Positions 25,906-34,787 are shown, counted from the stretch's first letter. The stretch: 64,000 bases of DNA from Caballeronia sp. NK8 (GCF_018408855.1 NZ_AP024323.1:1240001-1304000), one strand, 5' to 3'. The notes: a model not told the origin generated them from the letters alone. Program-made: numbers and translations.

Positions 25906-27426
25906 ATGTCACAGAACAGAAAAACGGCACGTCCCCTCGTCATCGCAGCGGTGATGGCCTCGATGGCCATGGTCGCGATCGAAGCCACCATCGTCTCCAC
26001 CGCGATGCCGCAAATCGCCACGCAGCTCGGCGGCCTCAATCTATATAGCTGGGTGTTCTCGTCGTTCCTGCTCACGCAGACGGCGCTCACCGTCGTATTC
26101 GGCAAGCTCGCCGATCTGTACGGCCGCAAGCCCGCCCTGCTCGCGGGCATCGCGATCTTCCTGATCGGCTCGGTGCTCGCGGGCTTCGCCTGGTCGATGC
26201 CCGCGATGATCGTGTTCCGGCTGGTTCAGGGCGTCGGCGCGGGCGCGATCCTGCCGGTCGCGCTGACAGTCGTCGGCGATCTCTATCCGGCCCGCGAGCG
26301 CGGCAAGGTGCAAGGCTATCTCGCGAGCGTGTGGGCCGTGTCCGCCGTGCTCGGCCCGATGGTCGGCGGCCTCTTGATCCGGCAGTTCTCGTGGGCGTGG
26401 ATCTTCTGGATCAACGTGCCGATCGGCATTCTGGCCGCCCTGCTCTTCACGCTCTTCCTGCACGAGGAAAAGCGTCACGACCGTCCGGCGATCGACTTCG
26501 CCGGCGCGTTCTTTTTCACGGCGGCCGTTGCCGCGCTGATGATGGCGCTCACCGACGCCGGACATGCGAGCAGCACGCGCGTCGGCGTGGAGATCGCGGT
26601 GCTGGTGCTCGCGATCGTGGGCTTCGTGGTGCAGGAACGCCGCGCCGCCGATCCGATGATCTCGTTTCGCCTGTGGTCGCATCGGCCGATCGCGGCGAGC
26701 AACGTCGCGACCCTCCTGGCCGGCATGGCGATGATGGGCCTCACCACCTTCCTGCCGATGTACGTGCAGGGCGTGATGCACCGCACGCCGGTGGAAGCGG
26801 GCCTCGCGCTCACCATGATGATGATCGGCTGGCCGAGCGGCGCGACCTTCACGTCGCGCGCGTTCAGCCGTATCGGCCTGCGGCGTCTCCTGATGGTCGG
26901 GCCGGTGTTCATTCCGCTCGGCGCCTTGCCGTTCGTGCTGCTCGGCCCGCAATCGAGCCCGGTCTGGGCGGGCGTCGGCTCCGCGGTGCTCGGCTTCGGC
27001 ATGGGCATCACGAGCGTGTCGTGCCTCATCCTGATTCAGGAGATCGTGCAGCCGCTCGAGCGCGGCAGCGCCACCGCATCGAACCTGTTTTCGCGCAATC
27101 TCGGCAACACGCTCGGCGCGGCCGTCTTCGGCGCGGTGCAGAATTACGGCCTCATGCATACGGACGGCCTGCCGCCCGTGCATGCGGATCAGCTCAAGCA
27201 ACTGCTGTCGAGCGTGCCGGGCGATTTCGCGATGAACAACGAAATTCGCCTCGTGCTGCATCATTCGCTGCACATGACCTTCACCGCGATGTTCGTGATC
27301 GCGCTCGGCACCGTGATCGCGATGCTGTTCATGCCAAAGATCGAGATCGGGCGCGCGAAGGAGACGGTCGAGAAAGTGGGCGCGGAGAACGCCGCGAAAT
27401 CCGCCGCGAATCAGGCGTTCCACTGA
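25906..27426 (+). CDS. MFS transporter, DHA2 (EmrB/QacA-type) multidrug exporter
   Basis: 506 residues with about 14 membrane helices. Motif A GKLADLYGRKPA and helix-5 motif C region (AVSAVLGPMVGG) mark a drug:proton antiporter of the DHA2 family; ATIVSTAMPQIA in helix 1 is typical. ATG 25906 is the first start in this frame, but its spacing from the GGAAGG at 25883-25888 is long. An overlapping frame from ATG 25890 would join this frame if one A were removed from the A5 run at 25920-25924, giving a more family-like N-terminus. It is followed after 13 bases by the ATPase gene. Confidence 0.87.
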   Translation: MSQNRKTARPLVIAAVMASMAMVAIEATIVSTAMPQIATQLGGLNLYSWVFSSFLLTQTALTVVFGKLADLYGRKPALLAGIAIFLIGSVLAGFAWSMPAMIVFRLVQGVGAGAILPVALTVVGDLYPARERGKVQGYLASVWAVSAVLGPMVGGLLIRQFSWAWIFWINVPIGILAALLFTLFLHEEKRHDRPAIDFAGAFFFTAAVAALMMALTDAGHASSTRVGVEIAVLVLAIVGFVVQERRAADPMISFRLWSHRPIAASNVATLLAGMAMMGLTTFLPMYVQGVMHRTPVEAGLALTMMMIGWPSGATFTSRAFSRIGLRRLLMVGPVFIPLGALPFVLLGPQSSPVWAGVGSAVLGFGMGITSVSCLILIQEIVQPLERGSATASNLFSRNLGNTLGAAVFGAVQNYGLMHTDGLPPVHADQLKQLLSSVPGDFAMNNEIRLVLHHSLHMTFTAMFVIALGTVIAMLFMPKIEIGRAKETVEKVGAENAAKSAANQAFH

Positions 27427-27439
27427 ACGTGCGGCGCCG

Positions 27440-28195
27440 ATGATCTCGAGCCAGTACATCAGCCGCATCACGCTCATGCGCGACAAGGCGCCGTCTTTCG
27501 ACGTCTGGCCGTTCTCGCTGCCCGCCGTGCGCGCGCTCGACACGCTCGAACCGCATCCGAAGGTCACCTTTCTCGTCGGCGAAAATGGCTCGGGCAAGTC
27601 GACGCTGCTCGAAGCGATCGCGGTCTCGATGGGCTTCAATCCCGAAGGCGGCACGAAGAACTTCCGCTTCGGCACGCGCGTGTCGCATTCGGCGCTGCAT
27701 GAGTATCTGCGCATCGCGAAAGGCTTCAAACGGCCGCGCGACGGCTTCTTTCTGCGCGCGGAAAGCTTCTTCAACGTGGCGACGGAAATCGAGCAGCTCG
27801 ACGACGAACCGGGCTTCGGCCCGCCGATCATCTCGTCTTATGGCGGCAAGTCGCTGCACGAGCAATCGCACGGCGAGTCCTTCCTCACGCTGTTGATGGA
27901 ACGCTTCGGCGGACAAGGCCTCTATCTGCTCGACGAACCCGAGGCGGCGCTGTCCCCGCAGCGCCAGCTCGCCGCGCTTGCGCGCATCCACGATCTCGTC
28001 AATGACGATTCGCAGTTCATCATCGCCACGCATTCGCCGATACTCATGGCCTACCCCGATGCGTGGATCTATCAATTCACGGAAGACGGCCTCGCGCGGG
28101 TCGCCTATGAAGACACCGAGCACTTCAAGGTGACGCGTGCGTTTCTCGCCAACCCCGAACGCATGTTGCGCACGCTCTTCGACGGCGAGCGCTGA
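27440..28195 (+). CDS. AAA family ATPase (ABC-like/RecF-like)
   Basis: 251 residues. Walker [14 protein letters not shown] (about 47-58), an ABC-type signature SHGESFLTLL, Walker B LYLLDEPEAALSP and a switch His in ATHSP show an ATP-binding head domain without coiled coil or membrane part. It resembles the stand-alone predicted ATPases (COG3910-type), whose role is unknown. It follows the MFS exporter by 13 bases and may be cotranscribed, but there is no functional link evident. A strong hairpin at 28198 follows the stop. Confidence 0.85.
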   Translation: MISSQYISRITLMRDKAPSFDVWPFSLPAVRALDTLEPHPKVTFLVGENGSGKSTLLEAIAVSMGFNPEGGTKNFRFGTRVSHSALHEYLRIAKGFKRPRDGFFLRAESFFNVATEIEQLDDEPGFGPPIISSYGGKSLHEQSHGESFLTLLMERFGGQGLYLLDEPEAALSPQRQLAALARIHDLVNDDSQFIIATHSPILMAYPDAWIYQFTEDGLARVAYEDTEHFKVTRAFLANPERMLRTLFDGER

Positions 28196-28197
28196 AC

Positions 28198-28226
28198 GCG
28201 TCCCGCCGGCGTGACCGGCGGGACGC
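28198..28226. terminator. Bidirectional terminator-like hairpin
   Basis: Perfect 12-bp stem GCGTCCCGCCGG/CCGGCGGGACGC with loop CGTGA, directly after the ATPase stop and between convergent genes. No long T run follows, so it may act in a factor-assisted way. Confidence 0.7.
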
Positions 28227-28243
28227 GACGTGATGCGGCACGC

Positions 28244-28471
28244 TCAATCCTGTGCCTGAATCAGCGGACTTTGCTGCTTGGATTTATCGACGCTCGCGTC
28301 ATTGCTCTGTTGCGCATCCTGAGCAATGGTCTGCATGTTCATGCCTTGTTGTGATGTGGGCGCGCCGTCCATCGGTGCGTAATGCGGCGCGGGACCATAC
28401 CCGCTTGCGAGTGCGTAGGATGCGCCCGCGAGCGCCGCGACGAAGATGATGCCTTTAAGATTGCTGATCAT
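28244..28471 (-). CDS. Small exported protein, hypothetical
   Basis: 75 residues from ATG 28471. The N-terminus MISNLKGIIFVAALAGASYA is a signal peptide or membrane anchor. The mature part is polar, rich in Gln, Asp and Ser (SQQGMNMQTIAQDAQQ), with no cysteines and no recognised domain. It is convergent with the ATPase gene. Small exported proteins of this composition are common in Burkholderiaceae; the function is unknown. An upstream in-frame start at 28507 would spoil the signal peptide and is not used. Confidence 0.7.
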   Translation of the reverse strand: MISNLKGIIFVAALAGASYALASGYGPAPHYAPMDGAPTSQQGMNMQTIAQDAQQSNDASVDKSKQQSPLIQAQD

Positions 28472-28844
28472 GATAGTGCTCCTGAGGGTTTCACATAACC
28501 ACTTCAATCGGCCTCATTGCACTGCCTGCCAAGCAACCGACCTTCTGAAATGTGCACGCAGTCTACGTGCGTGAACCGGCGTTGAAATCCCCTCAAAAGC
28601 AAGGATAGGAATGGATGGCTACGCGCGCTGTGTAGGGAGCGCTTTGCGCATTACTCCTTGTCCACGACAGCGCCGCGCGCGGCTCGCCGGCGCCTGTTGA
28701 AGAGGCACGGGTGCGATGGGTCGTCAACGGGTAAACTGGCGAAATCAGACTTCCTCCGCTGCGTTGACCATCAGAACCATGACCAGATCGAGAGCAGCCG
28801 TGCCCCAGCTCGACCACGGACCCGACACGCCAGGCGAGCCCACG

Positions 28845-30728
28845 ATGAGTCACGCGCAATATCACGCGCTCGTCGATGCGATCGAAGACTGCGCGATCTT
28901 CATGCTCGACCTGAACGGCCGCATCACGAGCTGGAACACGGGCGCGCGCAGGATCAAGGGCTACGAGGCGCACGAGATCATCGGTCAGCATCTGTCGCGC
29001 TTCTATCCGGCGGAGGCGGTCGAGCGCCGCTGGCCCGAGTACGAGCTGAAGCAGGCATATGCGACCGGGCGCTTCGAGGATGAAGGCTGGCGCGTGCGCA
29101 AGGACGGCACGCTGTTCTGGGCGAACGTCGTCATCACGGCGGCGCGCGATACGAAGGGCGAGATCATCGGCTACGCGAAATGCACGCGCGACCTCACCGC
29201 GAAGCGCGCCGAAGAGGAAAAGCTGCGTCTGTCGGAAGAACGCTTTCGTCTGCTCGTGGAAAGCGTGAGCGACTACGCGATTTTCATGCTCGACCCGGGC
29301 GGCCATATCGCGAGCTGGAATACGGGCGCGATGCGGATCAAGGGTTATCAGCCGTCAGAGATCATGGGCAAGCATTTCTCGACGTTCTACTGTCCCGAGG
29401 ATCTGGCCGCCAACCTGCCCGAGATCGAACTGCAGACCGCGATCCGCACGGGCCGCGTGGAGAATGAAGGCTGGCGCGTGCGCAAGGACGGTTCGCTATT
29501 CTGGGCGAACGTCGTCATCACCGCGGTGTACGACGAGCATCGCGTGCTGCGCGGCTTCGCGAAGGTCACGCGTGACATGAGCGAGCGCAAGCGCCTCGAG
29601 CAGCTCGAAGTATCGTCGCGGCGCATCAGCGAGTTTCTCGCGACACTCGCGCACGAGTTGCGCAATCCGCTCGCGCCGGTGCGCAACGCGATCGGCGTGA
29701 TGCAGATGGAAAAGGGCATGCCGCAGCGGGTCAACGCGTGCCGCGACATCATCGACAGACAGACCTCGCATCTCGGCCGGCTCGTCGACGATCTGCTCGA
29801 CATGGGCCGCATCACGACGGGCAAGATCGATCTGCGCATGGCGCGCGTCGATGTGAGCGATATCGTCGCGCGCAGCATCGAGCTGGTGCATCCGTTCATC
29901 GACGAACGCACGCAGCGCGTCGTGACGAAGCTGGCGCGCGATCCCGTCCATGTGATGGGCGACCCCACGCGGCTCGTGCAGGTCGTGCAGAACCTGTTGA
30001 ACAATGCGTCGAAGTTCTCGCCGCGCGGGAGCACGATCACGGTCGAAGTCGAGCCCGAGACGAGCGCGCTGCTGCTCAAGGTATCCGATACCGGGCGTGG
30101 CATTTCGCAGAAGGGGCTCACCTCCATCTTCGATCTGTTCGTGCAGGAGGACCACTATCTCAATCCTGGCGAGGCGGGGCTCGGCATCGGGCTTACGTTG
30201 TGCAGGTCGATCGTCGAGATGCACGGGGGGTCGATTTCCGCCGCGAGCGACGGGCCGAATCAGGGCAGCACGTTCACGGTGCGATTGCCGTATGCATCGG
30301 TGGATGACGCGCCGCGTCCGCATCGCGTGCTCGCGCAAAGCGCCGCGCGGGAGGTCGGCGATGGGTTGCGCGTCGTCGTGATCGACGATAACCAGGATTC
30401 GGCGGACAGTCTCGCCATGCTGTTGCAGATGAAAGGGCATGACGTGCGTATCGCGTATCACGGCAAGGAAGGGCTCGATGTGGTTCGGCATTTTCCGCCG
30501 GAGCTGATTTTGCTCGATCTCGCTTTGCCGGATATGGATGGGTATGCGGTGCTGCGGGCGCTGCGCTCGAAGCGGCTCATCGGGGGGGCGATGGTCGTCG
30601 CGATGACGGGGTTTGGGCAGGACAGCGACAAGGAGCGCTCCGCGCAGGCGGGGTTCGATGCACATCTTGTCAAGCCGGTGGATTTCGAGGTGCTGGATCG
30701 GTTGTTGGTTCGGGTGGCGGGGCGGTGA
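28845..30728 (+). CDS. Hybrid histidine kinase: PAS-PAS-HisKA-HATPase-REC
   Basis: 627 residues, soluble. Two PAS domains in tandem (about 10-125 and 135-250) are close copies: each has IFMLD, SWNTGA and RIKGY in the same places and ends GWRVRKDG, LFWANVVITA. The H box TLAHELRNPLAPV (near 275), HATPase (NLLNNASKFS, DTGRGIS, GLGIGLTLCRS) and a C-terminal receiver (VVIDDNQDSAD, LLDLALPDMDG, LVKPVDF) follow. ATG 28845 has a weak GGCGAG site; ATG 28779 would add 22 residues. The gene is a close relative in design of the hybrid kinase at 2977-4896. Its partner is unknown. Confidence 0.9.
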   Translation: MSHAQYHALVDAIEDCAIFMLDLNGRITSWNTGARRIKGYEAHEIIGQHLSRFYPAEAVERRWPEYELKQAYATGRFEDEGWRVRKDGTLFWANVVITAARDTKGEIIGYAKCTRDLTAKRAEEEKLRLSEERFRLLVESVSDYAIFMLDPGGHIASWNTGAMRIKGYQPSEIMGKHFSTFYCPEDLAANLPEIELQTAIRTGRVENEGWRVRKDGSLFWANVVITAVYDEHRVLRGFAKVTRDMSERKRLEQLEVSSRRISEFLATLAHELRNPLAPVRNAIGVMQMEKGMPQRVNACRDIIDRQTSHLGRLVDDLLDMGRITTGKIDLRMARVDVSDIVARSIELVHPFIDERTQRVVTKLARDPVHVMGDPTRLVQVVQNLLNNASKFSPRGSTITVEVEPETSALLLKVSDTGRGISQKGLTSIFDLFVQEDHYLNPGEAGLGIGLTLCRSIVEMHGGSISAASDGPNQGSTFTVRLPYASVDDAPRPHRVLAQSAAREVGDGLRVVVIDDNQDSADSLAMLLQMKGHDVRIAYHGKEGLDVVRHFPPELILLDLALPDMDGYAVLRALRSKRLIGGAMVVAMTGFGQDSDKERSAQAGFDAHLVKPVDFEVLDRLLVRVAGR

Positions 30729-30753
30729 TTTTTTTGCCGGAGCTTGGGTTGTC

Positions 30754-30776
30754 GCCGGATCCCGTGTTGGTGTCGG
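30754..30776 (+). repeat. Fragment of the repeat-arm end
   Basis: GCCGGATCCCG and the following TGTCGG match the outer end of the repeat arms at 11634 and 12243, in the orientation of the left arm. Only about 23 bases are alike, so this is a suggestive remnant. Confidence 0.4.
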
Positions 30777-30882
30777 GCGCGTCAAATCGGTCGACGCGAC
30801 AAACATCACCATCGAATACTGCTGCGCCTGCTGGCTCGCAGGTCTCGTTCGGCATTCAGGCACGCGTCAACGGAACGCTGCA

Positions 30883-31063
30883 ATGTTTCGTCCTCTCGTT
30901 ACGTTCGCGCTGGCGTTGCTCGCGTTGAGCACTAACCTTCGTTTATATCGAAGGCGATCACAACAGCGTCCGCGATACGGGCGGGCATGGCGGCGTCGTG
31001 CAATTGCCAGACAGGACAGACCGCGCAAACTCGGAACCGCATGCATTTCGACCACTACGCTGA
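30883..31063 (+). pseudogene. Possible frameshifted small exported protein
   Basis: ATG 30883 begins a signal-peptide-like MFRPLVTFALALLALST. From 30941 the +1 frame reads VYIEGDHNSVRDTGGHGGVV and continues to a stop at 31061-31063, with composition like a real protein. A single-base indel near 30930-30940 would join the two. No homologue is recalled; this may be chance. Confidence 0.25.
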
Positions 31064-31086
31064 ACGAGTCCAGAGGGCATGATAAC

Positions 31087-31107
31087 AAGCCCGCGCTCGG
31101 CGGGCTT
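31087..31107 (-). terminator. Terminator-like hairpin after the repeat-protein gene
   Basis: AAGCCCGC-GCTCG-GCGGGCTT, an 8-bp perfect stem with a 5-base loop, 18 bases past the stop codon of the minus-strand repeat protein. The TT on the far side is short, so strength is moderate. Confidence 0.7.
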
Positions 31108-31125
31108 GAGTGCGAGGTTCGCTCG

Positions 31126-33642
31126 TTACGCGCTGGCAGCCAACAGCATCTGCGTGTCATTCTGCGCTGGCGCTACGAACGCCGACGTCGCGGATGAGTC
31201 TGCTCCGTACACAGCCATAGCGGCCACGAGACTATCCACTTGCTGCGTGGTGCTGTCCGCAGGACCGATATCGCGGCCACTCATCATAGTCATAGGTCCG
31301 ACATCGACGTGCCCTTCACGATCGTCGCCACCGCGACCCGTACCAGCGCCTTCGCCGCCGTGGCCTCCCGCTCCCTTGTCGGAACCATTCATGTAAACGT
31401 GGGCCTTCGTTGAACCTACCGAATTGCCATTGCCGAAGACTTGAATCGTCATGTTGTAGTTAGCATCCGACGAGTAAATCGTGTTGTTGTCTCCGTACAC
31501 ACAGAAATTTCCGGTTGCGCCGCCGAGCGTGATGACCGCGCCGGACACATACATGTCGCCGCCGCCAGTGCAAGCAAGCGAAGACCCAACACCAGCCTTG
31601 ATCGTGTTGCTGTTCCCATTCGCCGATACACTGCTGTGAGCGCCAGCGGTAATGGTATTGCCCGATCCAGATATGTTAGCCCCTGCGTTATCCGTCATGC
31701 TAACCGTCGTGTTGCTGCCTTTGATTACCGACCCTTTAACATTTGCAACAGCGCTTACGATTGACCCTGCCGTCGTAAGCGTTACCGTCTGATTGTTGCT
31801 GGTCATCCAGACTGTATTCGCCCCGTTTACAGTGGCGCTGGTTCCTGCACCGCCTAGAGCAACGGTATTGCCGACAGAATTGACGGTCATGTTTTGGCCG
31901 AATACGCCGGCATATTCACCACTGTACGAGATCATGGTGATTCGCCCGTCAACTCCTGACACGTCTGCGCTCGATCCTGTACCCTTTAAATTAACCGTAT
32001 TGCCATTTGACTGCACACCGTTACCTTTGCCGGTCAAGTTCGCGTTTGCGCCGCTGTAGGCCCCCAGCGTGACGAAATTGTTGGAACCATTGACGTCACC
32101 CCAGAACCCGGTTCCGCCATTGATCGTCGAATTGTTGGTATTGATCGTTGTGCCGGTCACGGTTGGCGACGTGTTGATCGTGGAGCCCGGCGAGGCGAAG
32201 GTGATCGTCTGATTGTTGCTGGTCATCCAGACCGTATTTGACCCGTTGATCGAAGCGCTCGTTCCTTCGCCTCCGAGCGCGATAACGTTGCCAGCCGAAT
32301 TGACCTTGAAATTTGCTCCGAACAGTCCTACCGATGCGCCACTAGAAGCTCCTAGTGTAAGTGTATTGTCTGAACCACTGATGCTACCTCCGAACCCGGT
32401 TCCACCATTGATCGTCGAATTGTTGGTGTAGATTGCTGTGCCGGTCACGTTCGGCGACGCGTTGATCGTGGAGCCCGGTGAGGTGTAGTCGAGCGTCTGA
32501 TTGTTGCTGGTCATCCAGACTGTATTCGCCCCGTTTATGGCGGCGCTCGTACCTACGCCCCCTAGAGCGACAACATTACCAACGGAATTGACGTGAAAGT
32601 TTGCTCCGAACAGTCCTGTGTACGCACCACTGTTCGCGATCATGTCCACGACATTGTCCGATCCAACGACGTTTGCGCTTGACGCGTTCAACCCGAAACT
32701 GATACCGCCGCCGTTCGCCGCTACGTAATTGTCTTTACCAATCAACGCCACCCGGCTTCCGCTGTAAGACGCCATCGAGATACTGTTACGAGAACCATAA
32801 ATACCTGCCGATGATCCATTACCGAGATTGAAATCGTTGTCATCTCCATGGAATTCGCCGCGTGAGTTCGTGGTCAAGTTGATATGGAAGCTCGATACGT
32901 CCGAGACGACATCCTGACCGTAGAAAGTTTCGGATCCGATGCCTCCGTTAAACGCCAGCAGCACGCTGCTACTCCGAGAGCCGATCTCGGAATATTCGAA
33001 CGCGTTACCGGCGAGGGAGTTGGTCGTGAGAGCGTCGCCAGCCTGACCGGCCATGACGAGAATCGACTGACCGTTTTGGTTGATGCTTCCAAAATCCAGG
33101 ATGAAGTCGTTCCAGTCTTTCGATCGCATGAGCTGGTTATCAAGCTCTTGGAAGTAGTCCGCGATTCCGTAGATGGTCGACATGCCCCAACCTACAGCCG
33201 TAGCGACTGCTCCGATCGCGCCCGCTGCGGTACCCATTGATGCCGCGGCAGCGACGAGAGCTCCTTCCCCCGCTAGTGATGCCATCGCTCCCACTCCAGT
33301 GGCAACCACTTGACCTAACCCGGCCGCGTCGCCGACGATCGCGACAAAAGCCGCATCGCGCGCGCGCGTGTCGCTCGCTGTCGACGCGATATGGAAGTTA
33401 TCCAAGTCATTGCTCAAACTAGCAGCGCTAGCAGTTAGGCCGGCGAGGTTGGAGAAGCCCTTTGCGAAAGGCGATGAAGCAAGTGCAGTGGTCGCCGCTA
33501 CGAAGTTTGCGCCAGCTCTTGCAACGTCTTGCTGAGTTGCGTTGCCCATCCGATTATCGGCGAGGGTACTTGCGAACGAACTCCATGCGCCCATCGCAAT
33601 CGCTATATCAGATGAAGTTTGGATCGTTGTAACACCCGACAT
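31126..33642 (-). CDS. Large repetitive protein, probable type I secretion substrate
   Basis: 838 residues, no signal peptide. Residues about 1-200 are Ala/Ser-rich and helical with a hydrophobic stretch (GALVAAAASMGTAAGAIGAV). Residues about 225-760 are Asn/Gly/Ser/Thr-rich beta-helix-like repeats; NTVWMTSNNQT occurs three times and VNSVGN/VNSAGN marks each unit. Underlying DNA repeats have a period near 290 bases. A Gly/Asp/His-rich linker (about 750-775) precedes an Ala-rich C-terminus. No RTX nonapeptides are visible. Being last in an operon that begins with HlyB/TolC remnants, it looks like that exporter's cargo. GC is visibly below the flanks. AAAGGGA precedes the ATG. Confidence 0.75.
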   Translation of the reverse strand: MSGVTTIQTSSDIAIAMGAWSSFASTLADNRMGNATQQDVARAGANFVAATTALASSPFAKGFSNLAGLTASAASLSNDLDNFHIASTASDTRARDAAFVAIVGDAAGLGQVVATGVGAMASLAGEGALVAAAASMGTAAGAIGAVATAVGWGMSTIYGIADYFQELDNQLMRSKDWNDFILDFGSINQNGQSILVMAGQAGDALTTNSLAGNAFEYSEIGSRSSSVLLAFNGGIGSETFYGQDVVSDVSSFHINLTTNSRGEFHGDDNDFNLGNGSSAGIYGSRNSISMASYSGSRVALIGKDNYVAANGGGISFGLNASSANVVGSDNVVDMIANSGAYTGLFGANFHVNSVGNVVALGGVGTSAAINGANTVWMTSNNQTLDYTSPGSTINASPNVTGTAIYTNNSTINGGTGFGGSISGSDNTLTLGASSGASVGLFGANFKVNSAGNVIALGGEGTSASINGSNTVWMTSNNQTITFASPGSTINTSPTVTGTTINTNNSTINGGTGFWGDVNGSNNFVTLGAYSGANANLTGKGNGVQSNGNTVNLKGTGSSADVSGVDGRITMISYSGEYAGVFGQNMTVNSVGNTVALGGAGTSATVNGANTVWMTSNNQTVTLTTAGSIVSAVANVKGSVIKGSNTTVSMTDNAGANISGSGNTITAGAHSSVSANGNSNTIKAGVGSSLACTGGGDMYVSGAVITLGGATGNFCVYGDNNTIYSSDANYNMTIQVFGNGNSVGSTKAHVYMNGSDKGAGGHGGEGAGTGRGGDDREGHVDVGPMTMMSGRDIGPADSTTQQVDSLVAAMAVYGADSSATSAFVAPAQNDTQMLLAASA
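31780..32690 (-). repeat. Intragenic direct repeats, period about 290 bases
   Basis: Three copies of a block of about 115 bases (near 31783, 32202 and 32492) carry GATTGTTGCTGGTCATCCAG; the latter two belong to full units of about 290 bases that also share AACCCGGTTCC near 32105 and 32395. The copies keep the reading frame and code for the repeats of the 838-residue protein. Confidence 0.8.
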
Positions 33643-33662
33643 TGTTTTTCCCTTTACTTTAA

Positions 33663-34607
33663 TTAGAAACCTGTCGCGAGGCGAAATCCGATAGCTGAAT
33701 TCCTGATGCCTCTACTGCCTCCACCCCAGCTAGCGGCCCGAACCCCTTGAGGAATCGTTGCCCAACTGGCACCTCGTATGGAATGCGAGCGGCATTGGTC
33801 TTCGGGGACGCGCGGGAGCGCGGCTGTTAGTGCATTACTATTCTCGGAGCATCCAGACAGCCATTGGCTTGCGTCTCCCAACATGTCGTACAGGCCCCAA
33901 GGATTCGGCCTAAACGAGCCAACCGGAGAGGTCCATAGATAGTTATCGTTGCAGGGAGCAACCGGAGAATCCGGATCGAGCGCTTTAGCGGTCTCATCAC
34001 GCGTATTTTCGTACAGACACTGCTCTTTTCTGCCACTTCCCCAATACCTAGACGTTGTAGTGCCCGCGCGAGCCGCGTATTCCCATTCTTCGTTAGTCGG
34101 TAGTCGGTAACTGTGCTTAATTTTTCCGGAAAGCTTTGTATTCAGCCAAGCGATATATTTCTGAGTGTCATCCCATGACACGCATACGACTGGATCATCT
34201 TCGGTTTGGGGGAATCCCGGGTGTTTCCAATCTGCATCTCTGACAAACGCCCAATCGGTACGATTGAAAGTCCTACAGCCTTTGCCTTCAAATCCTGTCT
34301 CGTTTGCAAAAACCGCAAATTGCTTTCGCGTCACGTGATATCGGCCGATCGCGAATGATCTAACTTTCACAGAACGTGGGGGACCCATGACCGTGAGGTC
34401 GAACTGATATTCCTTTTCATCACCCTCAAAATCCTCTCGATTTGCACCCATCATGTACTCGCCCGCCGGCAACACGACCATCTCCGAGCAATAGTCGCAG
34501 TCCTTGAACGTTGTTGCGGGCGGCACAGTCTTCGCATAAAGCGGAACCGCCGTAAGTGATGCGAACCCCAGACCGATTAGTAACCGCATTCGATAACGCT
34601 TAAACAT
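33663..34607 (-). CDS. Exported SUMF1/FGE-domain protein, copy B
   Basis: 314 residues. A Sec signal peptide (MFKRYRMRLLIGLGFASLTAVPLYA) is followed by a SUMF1 domain: MVVLPAGEYMMGAN, a VTRKQFAVFANETGF strand, DPVVCVSWDDTQKYIAWLN, YRLPTNEEWEYAARAG and the C-terminal SIRGASW with IGFRLATGF. True formylglycine-generating enzymes carry two cysteines just after RGGS; here that segment reads ATIPQGVRAAS, so catalysis is unlikely and a binding or structural role is more probable. ATG 34607 is fixed by AAAGGAGCAC just upstream. It lies 20 bases before the repeat protein and is a tandem paralogue of copy A. Confidence 0.85.
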   Translation of the reverse strand: MFKRYRMRLLIGLGFASLTAVPLYAKTVPPATTFKDCDYCSEMVVLPAGEYMMGANREDFEGDEKEYQFDLTVMGPPRSVKVRSFAIGRYHVTRKQFAVFANETGFEGKGCRTFNRTDWAFVRDADWKHPGFPQTEDDPVVCVSWDDTQKYIAWLNTKLSGKIKHSYRLPTNEEWEYAARAGTTTSRYWGSGRKEQCLYENTRDETAKALDPDSPVAPCNDNYLWTSPVGSFRPNPWGLYDMLGDASQWLSGCSENSNALTAALPRVPEDQCRSHSIRGASWATIPQGVRAASWGGGSRGIRNSAIGFRLATGF

Positions 34608-34706
34608 CAGTGCTCCTTTGGTTGTAGAAGTTTTTGTCGTTAGTGTTAATTCACGCTGACCCATTCGAGCCGGCCCAACTTTGCGGCAAGATCAATCCGC
34701 GCATCG
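34450..34706 (-). repeat. Direct repeat, copy 2 (SUMF1 5' end plus TolC tail)
   Basis: 257 bases nearly identical to 35575-35831, exactly 1125 bases away. It covers the SUMF1 signal peptide region, its leader and the last codons of the TolC-like gene. Only about two differences were noted by eye. Confidence 0.9.
34646..34706 (-). pseudogene. Remnant of TolC-like 3' end
   Basis: This segment encodes ARIDLAAKLGRLEWVSVN and a stop, the same C-terminus as the HlyB-TolC chimera, but nothing of the gene remains upstream. It is the scar left by tandem duplication of the SUMF1 gene with the end of its upstream neighbour. Confidence 0.85.
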
Positions 34707-34787
34707 AGTGCCAATGATAAAAATTTAATAAAATTTAGCGCCTTTTCAACTTGAGAGCGCTTGTATCCACCGCTGTTTCTATGATTA

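Larger units (their letters stand above)
30729..31125. other. Gene-poor junction at the left edge of the island
   Basis: A 397-base gap. It holds a repeat-end fragment (30754-30776), a possible frameshifted small secreted ORF (30883-31063) and a terminator-like hairpin (31087-31107). No intact gene is supported. Confidence 0.6.

Noticed and set aside
26041..27831. 596-codon frame antisense to the DHA2 exporter and the ATPase
   Set aside because: Shadow frame rich in Arg, His and Glu that crosses two well-supported sense genes.
31780..32690. Regularly spaced repeats that could suggest a CRISPR array
   Set aside because: Units of about 290 bases lie within one open frame and keep codon phase; there are no 25-40 base repeats and no cas genes.
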